NCBI GenBank assembly: GCA_963556255.1
Contig: OY744606.1
Coordinates: 71,531,161 to 71,595,160 of the forward strand
Source of the DNA: Allolobophora icterica
Lineage: Eukaryota > Annelida > Clitellata > Crassiclitellata > Lumbricidae
Length of the DNA stretch: 64,000 nucleotides
Direction: 5' to 3'
This document shows, one piece after another, positions 38,224-50,235 of the stretch. The notes under the pieces are model-generated. The model was not told the DNA's origin, made no database searches, and saw nothing but the letters and a program-made list of their open reading frames with translations. The position numbers were made by a program, and so were the translations under genes. How positions within the stretch are numbered: the stretch's first letter is position 1; the number at the start of each line of letters is the position of its first letter.

Positions 38224-39037
38224 TCTAGCCACATTACGCTATCGAATACATGTGGTGTAAGGTTTTAGTCATCTCCTCGTCGATCATATATCAAATCCAA
38301 ACGGAGAGTTACAAGTCCTAAAGCTGATAGCGCCAAAGAGAATGCATGCATTATCATCCAAGGTGTCTTCGCAGTTTTATTTAAGCTCGGATATATTAAG
38401 AAGCGCATAGTTCGTTGTGCACAGAGTTACCACGCACTGAACGTGTATGTCACATCGTTCTAAAGATCTATGCGTTGGGCCTCTCCGACTTTCGCCAGGC
38501 CATGAAGGCAGAAGTTTTGGAAACATGTTCAGCCAGTTTAGCGATTGGCAGACCACGATTATGAACTCCTTCAATATCCCTTTGGCCGCGGTTTTATCTA
38601 TTGAAGGTGTTTCTCTTGTAGAACTTTCAGATTAATTCCCAAATTGTTTACAAGCTGACACAACTAGCAGCTTACTGCACAGCTTTGTCCCGCGTATTTT
38701 GTCAGGAGGTAATCAGAAGACGCCGTACATTTACCCAACTACACTATGCTTACATACATTTAGATAGGTTTGTAAGTTAAATATTAGAAGACATACATTT
38801 CACTTTCGGCTAAGTATTTTATGATCTGCACAAAACTATTACTAACAATTGTCACAGGGTAAAGCCAGTGATTGATTGCCCTAACCTACGAGTGTATTAC
38901 AATTAAATTTGGTTGAGAAGAATAATCTTAAACACTCTGATAGCATAAATGGAAGTTTCGCAACACCAAAGAGTACAAATAACGACCGATGCGAGGGACT
39001 CCGTTTGAAAATTGTAAATGTACTATAATCGCTAGTA
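38224..39037. other. Intronic, nothing recognised
   Basis: Short chance frames on both strands at 38377-38635. No repeat ends. Confidence 0.5.
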
Positions 39038-39045
39038 GACCTAAT

Positions 39046-39596
39046 CAGTGATGGGCAATAGTTAACTAAAAAGTTGCTAACTTTTAGTTTAACTAAAAAA
39101 TTTTAGTTAAGGAAGAAGTTTAACTTAAAAAATAGTTTAGTTAAAACCATAGTTTAACTAAAAAATTTTAGTTGCTAACTAAAAAGTTTAACTTAAAAAA
39201 TCATCAATATGCAACTATTTTTCCACAGTGAACATTGAACACTGTCAGCAAAAAAAACATTTTAACGCTGCATGGTTTTAGCATTAACAGTGTTTTCAAA
39301 TTCATACACTACCGGTACTTACAGTACACATGTAACTGTATGCCAGAACAGTACACACTGAATAGTTTGAAGGTGAAATTGTCATTGACGCTTTGCATTA
39401 TTACAGTTCACTTAACGTCTTTTACTGTGAAAATGTTTGTCGTAAAAAGTTGGAAAAAAGTTGGAAAAAGTTTAACTACTTTTTTTAGTTTAGTTAACTA
39501 ATTTCCAAAATCAGTTGCCAACTTTAGTTAAACCATTTTTTTAGTTGGAAACTAGTTTTAGTTTAACTAAAAAAACTAGTTTAGTGCCCATCACTG
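39046..39596. mobile_element. hAT-type MITE, 8-bp target duplication (copy 1)
   Basis: The 551-bp unit has ends CAGTGATGGGCAATAGTTAA and TTTAGTGCCCATCACTG, flanked by the exact duplication GACCTAAT (39038-39045 and 39597-39604). Long subterminal regions consist of TTTAGTTAAACT-type words on both strands. There is no transposase. The core (CACACTGAATAGTTTGAAGG and following) matches the copy at 55464 in reverse orientation. Confidence 0.95.
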
Positions 39597-39604
39597 GACC
39601 TAAT

Positions 39605-40084
39605 TAGTTATTTCTATCGTGCCAGTGTCTAATGCACATGACATCAACTGATGGCGCACCAAGCCTAAGCCAAAGTCAGATCAATATCTAAAAAATTAGT
39701 CCAGTAGGCCAGACGGCAGCCTAATGGAGAGAGAGGCAGTCTATAGTGTAGAATGTTGGAATGCTGAAAGCTCTAAAGAGACACATTGTCTTGAAGTCTT
39801 AAACTGGATGAGTTTCTTCCTCATTACTCGTACACTGAAAAGAACTGTGGCTACAAACACCATGTCGACAATGCGTCTTGGCTATCGGTGTTGACAACGC
39901 GGCATGTGTGATTGGCAGTAACGAACAATCTATGCATCGATTGTCATTGAACTGTGTTCGCTTCTCAGAGGCATTCTTCTTTGACACTACCATCGTTGTT
40001 TCGGAGAAATTATGGATTGAAAGAGTAAGTAAGTACGCGACCTACTTCTTCCTCCTCTTCTTTTACTTCTACTTTTTCTTTCTT
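39605..40084. other. Intronic, nothing recognised
   Basis: Unique sequence between a MITE and a microsatellite; no exon signal. Confidence 0.5.
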
Positions 40085-40118
40085 AGTCTTCTTCTTCTTC
40101 TTCTTCTTCTGCTTCTTC

Positions 40119-40202
<84 letters not shown>

Positions 40203-40280
40203 TTCTTCTTCTTCTTCTTCTTCTTCTTCTTCTTCTTCTACTTCTTTCTTCGTCTTTCTCTTCATCATCATCATCATCTT
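40085..40280. repeat. (CTT)n(CAT)n(CTT)n compound array
   Basis: About 35 bp of CTT, about 80 bp of perfect CAT, about 40 bp of CTT, and a short CAT run at 40264. Poly-Met, poly-Asp and poly-His frames arise from it. Confidence 0.97.
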
Positions 40281-40615
40281 GTTCCCAGTTTAAACAGGTT
40301 CTCGTCGTTAGATTTGCTGTTGTCATCTCAGTGCTCCTACCCAATTATCTTTCGAACTCAGAACCAATCGATTAAGGAGTTTCTATTAAAGTCCTAACTG
40401 AAACAAGTACTCCACTTTCACTTTCACATTTACAACACCGTAGAAACTATAGTCAGGTTTCACAAACACACGACCAATGCATCAAGAGACTTGTCATTTG
40501 CTTCGCAATAAAACAGTTTCGCAACAGAGGAAAGTTGCCCACGGTCTATGCTGACTATGCACAGCAAAGCTTGATTTACAACTGAGTTCGTAGAACGGAA
40601 AACCAGACTGAAATA
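40281..40615. other. Intronic, nothing recognised
   Basis: Unique sequence separating the trinucleotide and pentanucleotide arrays. Confidence 0.5.
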
Positions 40616-41862
40616 ACACAATATAACATAGCATAACATAGCATAACATAGCATAACATAACATAACATAACGTAACATAACATATTGTGACATAACATA
40701 GCATAGCATATCGTATCGTAACATAGCACAACATAACATAGCACAACATAACATAGCATAACATAACATAACATAACATAACATAACATAGCATAACATA
40801 GCATAACATAGCATAACATAGCATAACATAACATAACATAACATAACATAACATAACATAACATAACGTAACATAACATATTGTGACATAACATAGCATA
40901 GCATATCGTATCGTAACATAGCACAACATAACATAGCACAACATAACATAGCATAACATAACATAACATAACATAACATAACATAGCATAACATAGCATA
41001 ACATAGCATAACATAGCATAACATAACATAACATAACATAACATAACATAACGTAACATAACATATTGTGACATAACATAGCATAGCATATCGTATCGTA
41101 ACATAGCACAACATAACATAGCACAACATAACATAGCATAACATAACATAAACATAGCATAACATAACATAACATAACATAACATAACATAGCATAACAT
41201 AGCATAACATAGCATAACATAGCATAACATAGCATAACATAACATAACATAACATAGCATAACATAGCATAACATAACATAACATAACATAACATAGCAT
41301 AACATAGCATAACATAGCATAACATAGCATAACATAGCATAACATAACATAACATAACATAACATAACATAGCATAACATAGCATAACATAGCATAACAT
41401 AACATAACATAACATAGCATAGCATAACATAGCATAACATAGCATAACATAGCATAACATAGCATAACATAGCATAACATAACATAGCATAACATAACAT
41501 AACATAACATAACATAGCATAACATAGCATAACATAGCATAACATAGCATAACATAGCATAACATAACATAACATAACATAACATAACATAGCATAACAT
41601 AGCATAACATAGCATAACATAACATAACATAGCATAACATAGCATAACATAGCATAACATAGCATAACATAGCATAACATAACATAGCATAACATAACAT
41701 AACATAACATAACATAGCATAACATAGCATAACATAACATAGCATAACATAGCATAACATAGCATAACATAGCATAACATAGCATAACATAACATAGCAT
41801 AACATAGCATAACATAACATAGCATAACATAACATAACATAACATAACATAGCATAACAAGG
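40616..41862. repeat. (ACATA)n / (GCATA)n pentanucleotide array, 1.25 kb
   Basis: About 250 pentamers, mostly ACATA and GCATA. In the first half a variant block (ACATATTGTGACATAACATA, then TATCGTATCG and GCACA) recurs at 40686, 40881 and 41066, giving a higher-order period of 195 and 185 bp. A one-base insertion near 41151 shifts register. The second half has only A/G variants. The frames of 436-528 codons (MLCYV repeats) are translations of the array. Confidence 0.98.
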
Positions 41863-44800
41863 ACCAAGCAGACATCCATCAAACAAGGCAACGTAAAAGT
41901 ATTGTATAGAAAAAGATTTAGTGGTATTTCAAGGTAATTCTCGCTGTGTTTGATATAAAAGAAATTGACAGCACACGGAATCTTTAATAAACATGGTTTC
42001 TTTCGATCGATTAGAAAGACCACGGGCGAAATCCAATAACGTTTCTGACAGATTCCTGGCATACATAGAGACGCGAACAAAGATGTCTATCTACAGGCAT
42101 ATATTATATTTATATCAATAAGACCAATGTATATGTACAAATGAATGTATATATATGCATACACATATAGATTTATGCCAAGTTGGGTCTCTATGCATGT
42201 ATAAGTCCGACTTGACCGACGATCCAGATAAGCCATACTGTTGCAGTGGGTATTCCAATATTCTAAACCGGATCACCAGAGGGACATATTCCCACAATAG
42301 AAATGCACAGACAGAAAGAGTATATAGAGCTAAGAGATGTATGCATGTTAATATAAATCTAAAATATTCAGAGACGATAAAGGCGAGACGCAGTCTGCCA
42401 TCTGTCTGTCCCATTCGAAAGACGACTGTTGTATAGAGAGTGATACGATAAAGGCTGCCACGGTAACCGCGGTAATCCTGTGGGAAAGAATTTCTTAAAA
42501 GTGGCGTGAGAAGAGAAAATTCTTGTTATAAAGACGCCCGTGTCTCAGTGTTCGCCGCACATCTACGATAAGTATATTAATTTATAAAAAATACAACTTT
42601 TTAAGAAATCGAGCCCGACTTATATAATTTGACCCTAAGTCACTTAAATATATTAGTTTCAGTGACGTGTAAGTATTTTGTTCACTAAGCAATAGTATAC
42701 GTTTTTCATAAAACATATAGCCTAAATGATTACCAAATAAAAAAATTCACTTGTGGCCTCAGTGGTCCTAGGACAATGTCTAATAAAAGTCATAACGGAT
42801 TAACAATTTTGAAAGCTACTGTGACCCCTATTGATCTAAGGTCACTGTGTGACCTCACTGCATGCATTACGGACCCTTTAACCCCTTGCTTCAGAAGTGT
42901 TTTGCTTATAAACTATGCGTAGAAGCTGTCAAATTATTTTTGCATTGGAGAGAACAGTCACTGGCAACCTCGACGATCGGAGGAAATGATGGATGAAGTT
43001 CATCCGTCAAATCTGAAGAACAGTCTGACTGTATTAATGCAGGCGTTGCACCTGCTTCGAAAGCAACAGTTCGTTCATACGAGACTTTTTCACCTCAGAA
43101 TTTTGTTCTGACTTGGACATTAGGCCTATATCGAGTTTGACGTTTGCATGTTCTGTTTAGTATCACGTGGCTTTCTTGGTCAAGCTATATCTTCAGATGT
43201 GCTCCTCACCACCCTGACCAAACCGGAAGGAAAAACAACAGAATGTGTATTTCCTTTTGGAGTGAACAGTCGAGAATCACTTAACGCAGCTGAGCTTTTT
43301 TAATGAGAAATCTGGCCTGAGGCAGGCATATATAAGGATGATCTGCTCCTTGTCCACAGATTAAACAAATAAAATTAGCTACTAGACTGCATTTTAGCTT
43401 TGGACAGCGTCGTAAATTTTGCTACAATGCTTTGAATGATGATGCTACACATTGTTTTGTTATTTCTATCACACTGTTGAAATGTGTAAGCAAGCAATTA
43501 CGAGCGGAACAAATTAATATTAGTATATTGCATGGCATAAGACATTAAGTCGCATTAGAAGTTCCTGGATGGTGGACAGGGAAAGAGGGTGAGAGCTCGT
43601 GTTTCTAGAGAGAAAGATGACTAGTTGTCACATCCGCTAGGAATGTCAACAGATTTCTAACGAAAAAGGCCATGATGATGATGATGGAGGAGAGTCAGAC
43701 AAGCGTAACTGATGACTTAACGAGTGATGCAATACACCACGTGGAGAAGACACTGGCTTACCAACTTCATTAGGTGTCTCCCTAGTTAAGTCACTTCCCT
43801 TCGATGATCCAGGGCCTGATTCGGTTAATGTAAACCCAATTTCTAACTAAGACCTTACAATGCTGCTCACAGGACTCACCGTCAAATTGGGAAAGTGACG
43901 GTCCGATCAGAACGCTGAATGCAGTTCCCAGACTCCGAATTATATACCACAAGAAAGCGTGTAGGCCTAAGTAGATGATTAGTCAGTTCGTCGCACATAA
44001 GGGACAATCACCCTGCCAATTAACATCAAGCAGATGGTTAAACATAGGTTCGACATCTAGAGTATCAAGATACATTGCTGTCATCCGCTTAGCCAGATTC
44101 AATTATGGCTATAGCCAGTCGTTGCTTTCGTAATCATCTTGGTAATCTGATGTTCTCGTTCGGATTAGTAATTCGAATGCGCAAATACGAATTCTGGGAA
44201 TATAATATGCACGTCAAAGAAGCATTCATGATGAGAATGAGAGTAAAAAGTAAAGAAGCACAAGTGTCCGAAGGTGATCGGATACTTATCTATAGCAGAC
44301 AGAAGTAACTTCCTGTTCTATATTTTCTTATTTACGCGGAGACAATGCGGATATGAAAATTCACCATGGGGGTGCGGTGAGAGGTTGGGACGGAGGAGAG
44401 CTTCGATAGTTGGTGCGGCACAAGACTACACCAAAAAGCTTTCCGTTCCTGTTTCTAGCTTTCTGGGCAGCCTATTCGACCATCGCCGCGTTCAGTGGAC
44501 CGTGGAGACCTGCTGGTCCCCGCGCTACCGTATAACGATGAGGGCACATCGTGCTTTCTCCTGCATTGGACCATTATTCTGAAACAGTATACGATTAAAC
44601 TTACGAACTATTTCGCCAAAGATATATTACGCCGAAGAGAGTGAAGCCATTCTTAATTAAGACGAGTCTCCTTAGAACTATTAGACTGCCACGTTTAGTG
44701 CCCTTGTGGACGATTCTTCAAATGCGCTTTACAAATAGCTCACTTCTGTCTAGAATCGCAGAGAGTGATGCGGGGACAGAAGTGCCCACTTCCGCCTCAT

Positions 44801-44876
44801 ATTTCTCGTTTTACCCCAATCCCTCTCATCCCCACAGTAATATCCCCATCCTTTCAACATCTTCGCAACCTTTTGT
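41863..44876. other. Intronic, nothing recognised
   Basis: About 3 kb of apparently unique sequence. The longest frames (about 100 codons at 42115-42436 and 44274-44582) show no domain. A slightly GC-richer patch lies at 44350-44570. Confidence 0.5.
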
Positions 44877-45045
44877 GTATGCATGTATGTATGTATGTAT
44901 GTATGTATGTATGTATGCATGTATGTATGTATGTATGTATGCATGTATGTATGTATGTATGTATGTATGTATGTATGTATGTATGTATGTACTATGTATG
45001 TATGTATGTATGTATGTATTATGCATGTATGTATGCATGTAGTTA
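44877..45045. repeat. (TATG)n microsatellite with GCATG variants
   Basis: About 165 bp of TATG interrupted by TGCATG at several points, in the same orientation as the 13208 array. Confidence 0.96.
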
Positions 45046-45311
45046 TGTGTAGTGTCTTGGCATTGTGGGATAGGCTTAGTGAGAGACTGTAAATTGCTGA
45101 AAGTCAACAGAAAACGAGAATAAAATGATACTCACCGAGACATTAACACTTTATATTATACGGTTTTGTTCTCTCCACTTGGTAACGTGGTAATACACAG
45201 TTCCACGAAACGTGACAGTCATGCCTTTAATATGTATGCATGCACGTACATATGTATGTGAAGCACTCGTGTCCTATGCGTAGTTAAGTACAGTCATGTA
45301 CGTATTTGTAC

Positions 45312-45389
<78 letters not shown>

Positions 45390-45544
45390 TAGTGTATTTT
45401 CCCGTCATATCATGACGTCATAATATAGGCCTATAATGTATCGTTACTTATCCCCGTCGTCAAGACAGCCGTCGTCAACACGACCGGTTTATGTTTCACA
45501 ATAGAACAGAAAGCGTTTGTGACGTAGCGTTTATCCGGACGGAC
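45046..45544. other. Intronic with (AT)n array
   Basis: Perfect (AT)n at 45313-45388 (about 76 bp). The rest is unremarkable. Confidence 0.6.
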
Positions 45545-45780
45545 GATATGCTGTTGGACTCTTTCTGACGTTGTTATTTGGCGGTATGTTGGACCTTTGT
45601 CATGTTACGTGACGCTGCTGGACGTCATGTTATATGATACTTTATTATGCTATATGCTGTTGTGTTATGCAACGTGACGCTGCGTGACATTGTTGTATGA
45701 CTCTATGTTATGCGATTTAACATGACGTTATCTTGCGTCATGCTATTTAATGGAGGTTATGTGACGCTGTGTGTCGCACC
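45545..45780. repeat. Degenerate repeat of ATGTTATGTGACGCTG words
   Basis: Related words (CATGTTACGTGACGCTGCTG, TATGCAACGTGACGCTGCGT, GGTTATGTGACGCTGTGTGT) recur at irregular spacing, suggesting an old tandem array. Confidence 0.6.
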
Positions 45781-46284
45781 GTGTGTCTTTCTATATAACC
45801 GCTCCTGTCTTCTTCTCCCTCTCTTCTTTTCCCTGTGTCATCAATTGCCTTCATCCATATAACCATGTGACATATGGCAGTTCGCAGAACCGCCACAAAT
45901 TCTCTCATTTCTCCCAGATGCAATTCATTCTGACAGACCCGCATCCCTCGCCCACCAGCTTCAGCAACAACATAGGCAGCTGCCATTCAACTGCCCCGCT
46001 GTTGTGCATAACGCTGAGGGTAAGCAAAGCACAAGGCACCGCTATATTGCTGCCAGAGTTCGGACAGACCAGAAACGCCAAACTGACGCCAATGTGGTCT
46101 TCAATCAATTGAGCTCTGGACCTAGGGTGTACTGGAAGAAAAGATTGTTGCTAAGCTCGTAGACGCGTCGACAAAAGGATCCGACGCCGAACACAATTTT
46201 CCCAGTATCGTAACTGCCAGCGGTTCCCAAGTACAGCGGCTTTATCTTCAGGGGACTTCGGCGTAGTCTATACGTAAGTAGAGT
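45781..46284. other. Intronic, nothing recognised
   Basis: A 113-codon plus-strand frame (45771-46112) overlaps minus-strand frames and has no recognised domain. Confidence 0.45.
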
Positions 46285-46512
46285 GGCGTCTAACCCCCGC
46301 CTGGAATGGGAGAACAACCCCCCGCACTCCGGCCGACTTATATATGAGAGGCTTAGAAGTCACCCAGAACTGTAAATTAGTTTATTATATATAGGCCTAC
46401 ATTAGTATCATGTATGGTTAACAACAACCCTAGTTTATTCCAGAACGTTAAATCCCCACTTCTGGCAAACATGGGAGATCATTCTCCCAACCCTACCCCC
46501 ATTGGTAGACGC
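46285..46512. mobile_element. MITE-like element with GGCGTCTA ends (copy A)
   Basis: Starts GGCGTCTAACCCCCGCC and ends ACCCCCATTGGTAGACGC, with AGT directly on both sides (a candidate 3-bp target duplication). The interior shares TGGAATGGGAGAACAACCCC and AGAAGTCACCCAGAACTGTA with the reverse-oriented copy at 59940-60258. Confidence 0.7.
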
Positions 46513-46589
46513 AGTTGTACGTGGATCGTGAATTGCCTGAAGATAATAAGACGTGCTTTTGTTTTTGGCATAATTTTGAATAAAATAAG

Positions 46590-46822
46590 TGCAACAACGC
46601 ATATGACCTTAATGATGATGAGTTCTCTGCCCGAAAGCAGGTCCATTAGCTTTATGCTACCCAGTGATGAAATGAGTGAGGTAGTTTCCCGTTGCCTTCC
46701 TCACAGACAATTGTGGGTGACCAACTTGTTCAAGGTCGCTACGCAGTGGCTTGAGGTAGATTCGAACCTCCGACCCTCCGGTTACAAGGCACAGAAGGCT
46801 ACACCACCGCGTCCCATTACGA
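46590..46822 (-). repeat. tRNA-derived SINE copy
   Basis: The minus strand reads GGGACGCGGTGGTGTAGCCT, TTGTAACCGGAGGGTCGGAG, GGTTCGAATCTACCTCAAGC and CACTGCGTAGCGACCTTGAA, matching the 11945 copy. Confidence 0.8.
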
Positions 46823-47879
46823 CCTTAATAAAACTTCTTAAATAGCCTGCGATTCATTTCTGTCAATGACCACGCTTGTTCGACCCGTCCTTGAGATGCA
46901 AGTGGCAAGTAATCTTCAGGATCTCCGGATGTTGCCCGTTTAACCATCCGCTTACCCATTACCTATCAAATTCTTCCTCTTTAACTCCGTTCTCATCTTT
47001 TATCTCAGCCATCTCTGCCCCAACCACTCCCCAATCAGTGACCCATTGTCCGTTGTTCGTGTCTCCCTCTGTAAGCCTCCGATAAATACGGTCCTTGCAT
47101 GTCAATAGTAGGTCTACGGTTCATTAGTTTAAAAATTAAATTAGTCGAAACGAAACTAAATAAAATCTGCACTTTGACGAACCTATTATTATTGCCGTCT
47201 TGCCCATGTTTCACTCGACCTTTATCTTTTACCCCGCGTGGGGTTCGAATCCCCAAGGGTCATTTGAAATCAGTAGCGGTTCATTAGCGTTTAATGGTAC
47301 GTGGAACAGTTGTCAAGATAGGAAACGCAGTATGAAGTGTACGATTGTAAAACTTTTCTCTATTGCCAGGGTTTGGTGGGGGCGGAGGGGGGAGAATGGT
47401 GGGGAACGCCTCTGAGAATATATCTGACAAAGTCTCTACATAATCCTCAGAGTGAATTAACGAATTATTTCTGTTGTTAACTGATTATTTCTGTTGTTAA
47501 GTGCTGTTGCTATTTTTATGTCCATGTTGTTGCTGCTTTTTTAGTAGTTGTTTTTCATATTTCTTTATTTCCAACGTCTCTTCACAGCGAGACTCTTCAG
47601 TTAAGTGGTAAGATAACCAATAATATGCACTCCTCAGCAAATTATATCCACACAGTGGGTGGTCCATTGCTATAGTGCAACAGAGTCCTAGATCGCGAGG
47701 ACTGTGCCCTGTTGATGTGATGCAATGTAATGTACTGACGGTCATTGAAACAGCATCGTTAGGAGCGAGCCACTGGAAAGGCACTTCATAAAAGTCAATC
47801 GTAAAATCGCTTTACTGTGCTGTTGTCATTCCTCGCCTTCAGCGTAGTATAGACCAGGATTTGTAATCGTAATCATGAA
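46823..47879. other. Intronic, nothing firm
   Basis: GGGGTTCGAATCCCCAAG at 47240 is a B-box-like word within a short GC-rich palindrome, without an A box at the right spacing that I could find. No exon. Confidence 0.4.
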
Positions 47880-48060
47880 CTCCAAATTTCTAAAGTGCAG
47901 AGCACCAGCTTGTTTACGAGTGCTGCGTCAAGTCAAAGGGGTTGTCCAGAGATGCCTAGTGGAGGTCCGAGTCCGGACCTCCACTGGACTTTGGGGACCT
48001 TGTCTACTGGACATCGTGTTCCACTGTGAACCTCTGATAAGAAAATCATGAATGAAAATC
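47880..48060 (+). repeat. Dispersed repeat of unknown class
   Basis: TTTCTAAAGTGCAGAGCACC, AGCTTGTTTACGAGTGCTGC and GTTGTCCAGAGATG match the copy at 7920 and the fragment at 63950. ACCTTGTCTACTGGACATCG matches 62032-62052. A direct GAGGTCCGAGTCCGGACCTC palindrome lies near 47964. Confidence 0.6.
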
Positions 48061-48689
48061 TGTTGGTTTGGTTCTACGTGAGTGCGAGAGCCGACCTGCG
48101 GGGAATCTGTCAGTTATTCGAGGATCATATGATGTGACTACAAATTAACTATTTTCCCAATGAACCTCACCTGTAGTTACAGACAGAGGCGCCTTCATGA
48201 TGTTATTAGAAGACGTTGCAGGTTATATTGCTAATTAATTGGTTGCTTACTTATTTAACTACAGAGTTACGTAGCATTTACGCGCTTACTTGTTCACTCA
48301 CTCATCCACTCATTCGCTCACTGGCTCACCTGCTCACTCAATCACCGCACGAAAAACAAATGATGCAGTTAGTGGGAGATATTCTGTTGTGCCACGTTCA
48401 CCGGCTGTAAAATATATTCATCAAAGCAACCGCTGCAGGAACTGTTTAACACCATTGGTCATTACTTTACCAATGGCTGACATACACTTCACTTTCACCA
48501 TTGTCCTCACTCTCGCCATTGTTGAGAAGATACCAAAAGCTGATTACATCAGTCCGAACTTCCAGAAGTTTTGCTGTGGTCTGCTCATCCTTCTGGAACA
48601 AGCTGCCTAACAATCAACGATATGAGCTTCGCAGCCTCTCTTTACCTCTTTTCCGCAAACGCTAGACCATTTTGTTCGATTATGGTTTC
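48061..48689. other. Intronic, nothing recognised
   Basis: Unique sequence with chance frames up to 106 codons. Confidence 0.45.
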
Positions 48690-48770
48690 ATTGTGTTAGG
48701 TCTGGAGCGCCTCTGGTGAGTCTCTCTCTAAAAGTGGCGCTATAAAAATCTGCAATTTCCATTACCACCA
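48690..48770 (+). repeat. SINE 3' tail fragment
   Basis: GGTCTGGAGCGCCTCTGGTG then AGTGGCGCTATAAAAATCTG corresponds to the tail of the 12178/50000 SINE family. The head is absent. Confidence 0.6.
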
Positions 48771-48929
48771 TTGCCAAGATATAAAAGCATCGCTAATCAC
48801 CGATTCCTATAACAGACCAATTGAGTAAATTGTCATGTCAATATAATCAACACGACGGAGAACATATCTGCTAATTGGAAGTGTCCAATTGATTTAGCAC
48901 CTTTCCTCATCTGGTGTGAACATATTTAC

Positions 48930-49439
48930 CTTAGCTGCAGTCGATGAGTATGGTTCGTCGAAGAGAGCCCACACCTTCGGCTTAACCTTCTGCCAACAGG
49001 TGAGGCTTCCGCTCTGCAGGGCTTCCTCGAGTCCGAACTTCTTCATGATGTCCTCTTCGGTCGGCTTGTCAGTGTCAAGGTCAAGGCGGTCGAGGATCTG
49101 CAGGGTCTCCTGTGTGTCCCGGTGGGTCGTATAGGTCATCCAGCAACACGGTTCGACCTGGTTGGCGTCGAGGCCCCAGAACTCGAGCTCCTCCTCGAAC
49201 AGCGGTCCGCAGACATCGACCGGGTAGTGGAGCTTCCCCGTGCGGTAGTAGTTGAGGATCTGGGCGAAGACGCCCGGGTGGCGGTCGAAGAAGTACTCGT
49301 TGAGGACGGGATCGTAGTTGGCCAGCGCCTCCGTCAGTCGAGACAGCCGAGTCGCTGGAATCTTCTTCAGAGTCGCCTTGTACGTCTCGTGTCGGATGCC
49401 ACCGACGTTCAGAATTACACGGTTCTCCGCGTCAGACAT
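48930..49439 (-). CDS. Shaw: Shaw/Kv3-type potassium channel, first coding exon (T1 domain)
   Basis: This exon encodes the cytoplasmic N-terminus (170 residues) of a Shaw-class (Kv3/KCNC) potassium channel subunit. The T1 domain (about residues 8-104) drives subfamily-specific tetramer assembly. It contains [10 protein letters not shown] at 11-20, FFDRHPGVF at 50-58 and the zinc-binding H-x5-C-x20-CC pattern of non-Shaker Kv channels (H71, C77, C98, C99). The chosen ATG at 49439 has A at -3 and matches the short N-terminus known for Shaw. The frame is open a further 14 codons upstream but has no ATG there, and a possible acceptor (TTTAG) ends at 49460, so the exon may begin in the 5' UTR at about 49459. 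The exon stops after AAG (Lys170) at a GTAAAT donor, phase 0. The next exon lies 38 kb away. Family assignment is very secure; the symbol follows the fly gene. Confidence 0.95.
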
Positions 49440-49459
49440 TCTAATCTTCGTCTCATTTC

Positions 49460-49999
49460 CTAAAGTACGCCAATGAAACAACGGAATTAATTAATTAGCG
49501 GAATGTACACAGTACGGTACCCTCATCTAAGCTACTCTAATCTGGAATATTCTGTAGTTATTCCACTTAAAACTTGGAAACGATTCCATTAAAACCATGC
49601 TTGTGAGATCAGAATTAAAAAGATGCTACAGTAAAGTTGGTCTCTTGACACATATAATGCTCGCTGAGAAATCAAGTGTAGTATGATATTGAAGCTTCAG
49701 GAGTGCAACTATTTGGTAGTCGCTTCTGTGCAGAATGGTATTTGAAAATATTTCCGAAGCAGCACAATACAAATATAGGAAACGATGCCATGAGAAATGC
49801 AGAAGAAAAAGAGCCAAAACGTCAGAGGAAATTATTCATTAGCTGTTGACTGAAAGTCCAAGAAGGGTAAGGCGCATAGAAATGAGTTCACGTAGGCTAT
49901 TGCTTAAGAAAGGGTAAGTAAAGGCCCTGGCAAGATCAGGTCGAGGCAAGTTGAAGTTAAAAAAAGATTAAACTTTCCTCGTCTTTCACCAACTGCATT
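49460..49999. other. Sequence upstream of the T1 exon
   Basis: In gene orientation this is 5' of the first coding exon. A TTTAG acceptor-like word at about 49460 suggests that a 5' UTR intron may end here. I could not identify a promoter or an upstream exon. Confidence 0.4.
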
Positions 50000-50235
50000 T
50001 ATTTTATTTTTTTACTTTCGGATATTTCTATAGCGCATTCTCAAGTCAACTACTACTCAGAGGCGCTCCCGACTACAGCATTTTGATACTGTGTCGAAGT
50101 TTTCACGCTGAAGCGCCACGAGCAATCGCGAGTGAAGGACTTGCCCAAGGTCCGTACGCAACGGCTAGAGTGGGATTGAACCTGCAACCCTCCGGTCACA
50201 AGGTGCCGAACTTACCACTGAGCCACCACGCCCCA
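50000..50235 (-). repeat. tRNA-derived SINE, near full length
   Basis: The minus strand begins TGGGGCGTGGTGGCTCAGTG, followed by GTAAGTTCGGCACCTTGTGA, B box GCAGGTTCAATCC, CCTTGGGCAAGTCCTTCACT, GGAGCGCCTCTGAGTAGTAG and GCGCTATAGAAATATCCG, with an A-rich tail. It is closely similar to the copy at 12178 over its whole length. Confidence 0.9.

Noticed and set aside
40460..42080. Frames of 436-528 codons with MLCYV/MLCYA repeats
   Set aside because: Three overlapping frames on the same strand are open because the ACATA pentamer has no stop in that orientation. They are a repeat artefact, not a repeat protein.
47225..47260. tRNA or SINE at GGGGTTCGAATCCCC
   Set aside because: B-box-like word only, within a GC palindrome; no A box at the expected distance.
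49440..49481. Upstream 14-residue extension of the T1 exon
   Set aside because: The extension has no ATG (its first codon is TTG) and does not resemble Shaw N-termini. The ATG at 49439 is preferred.
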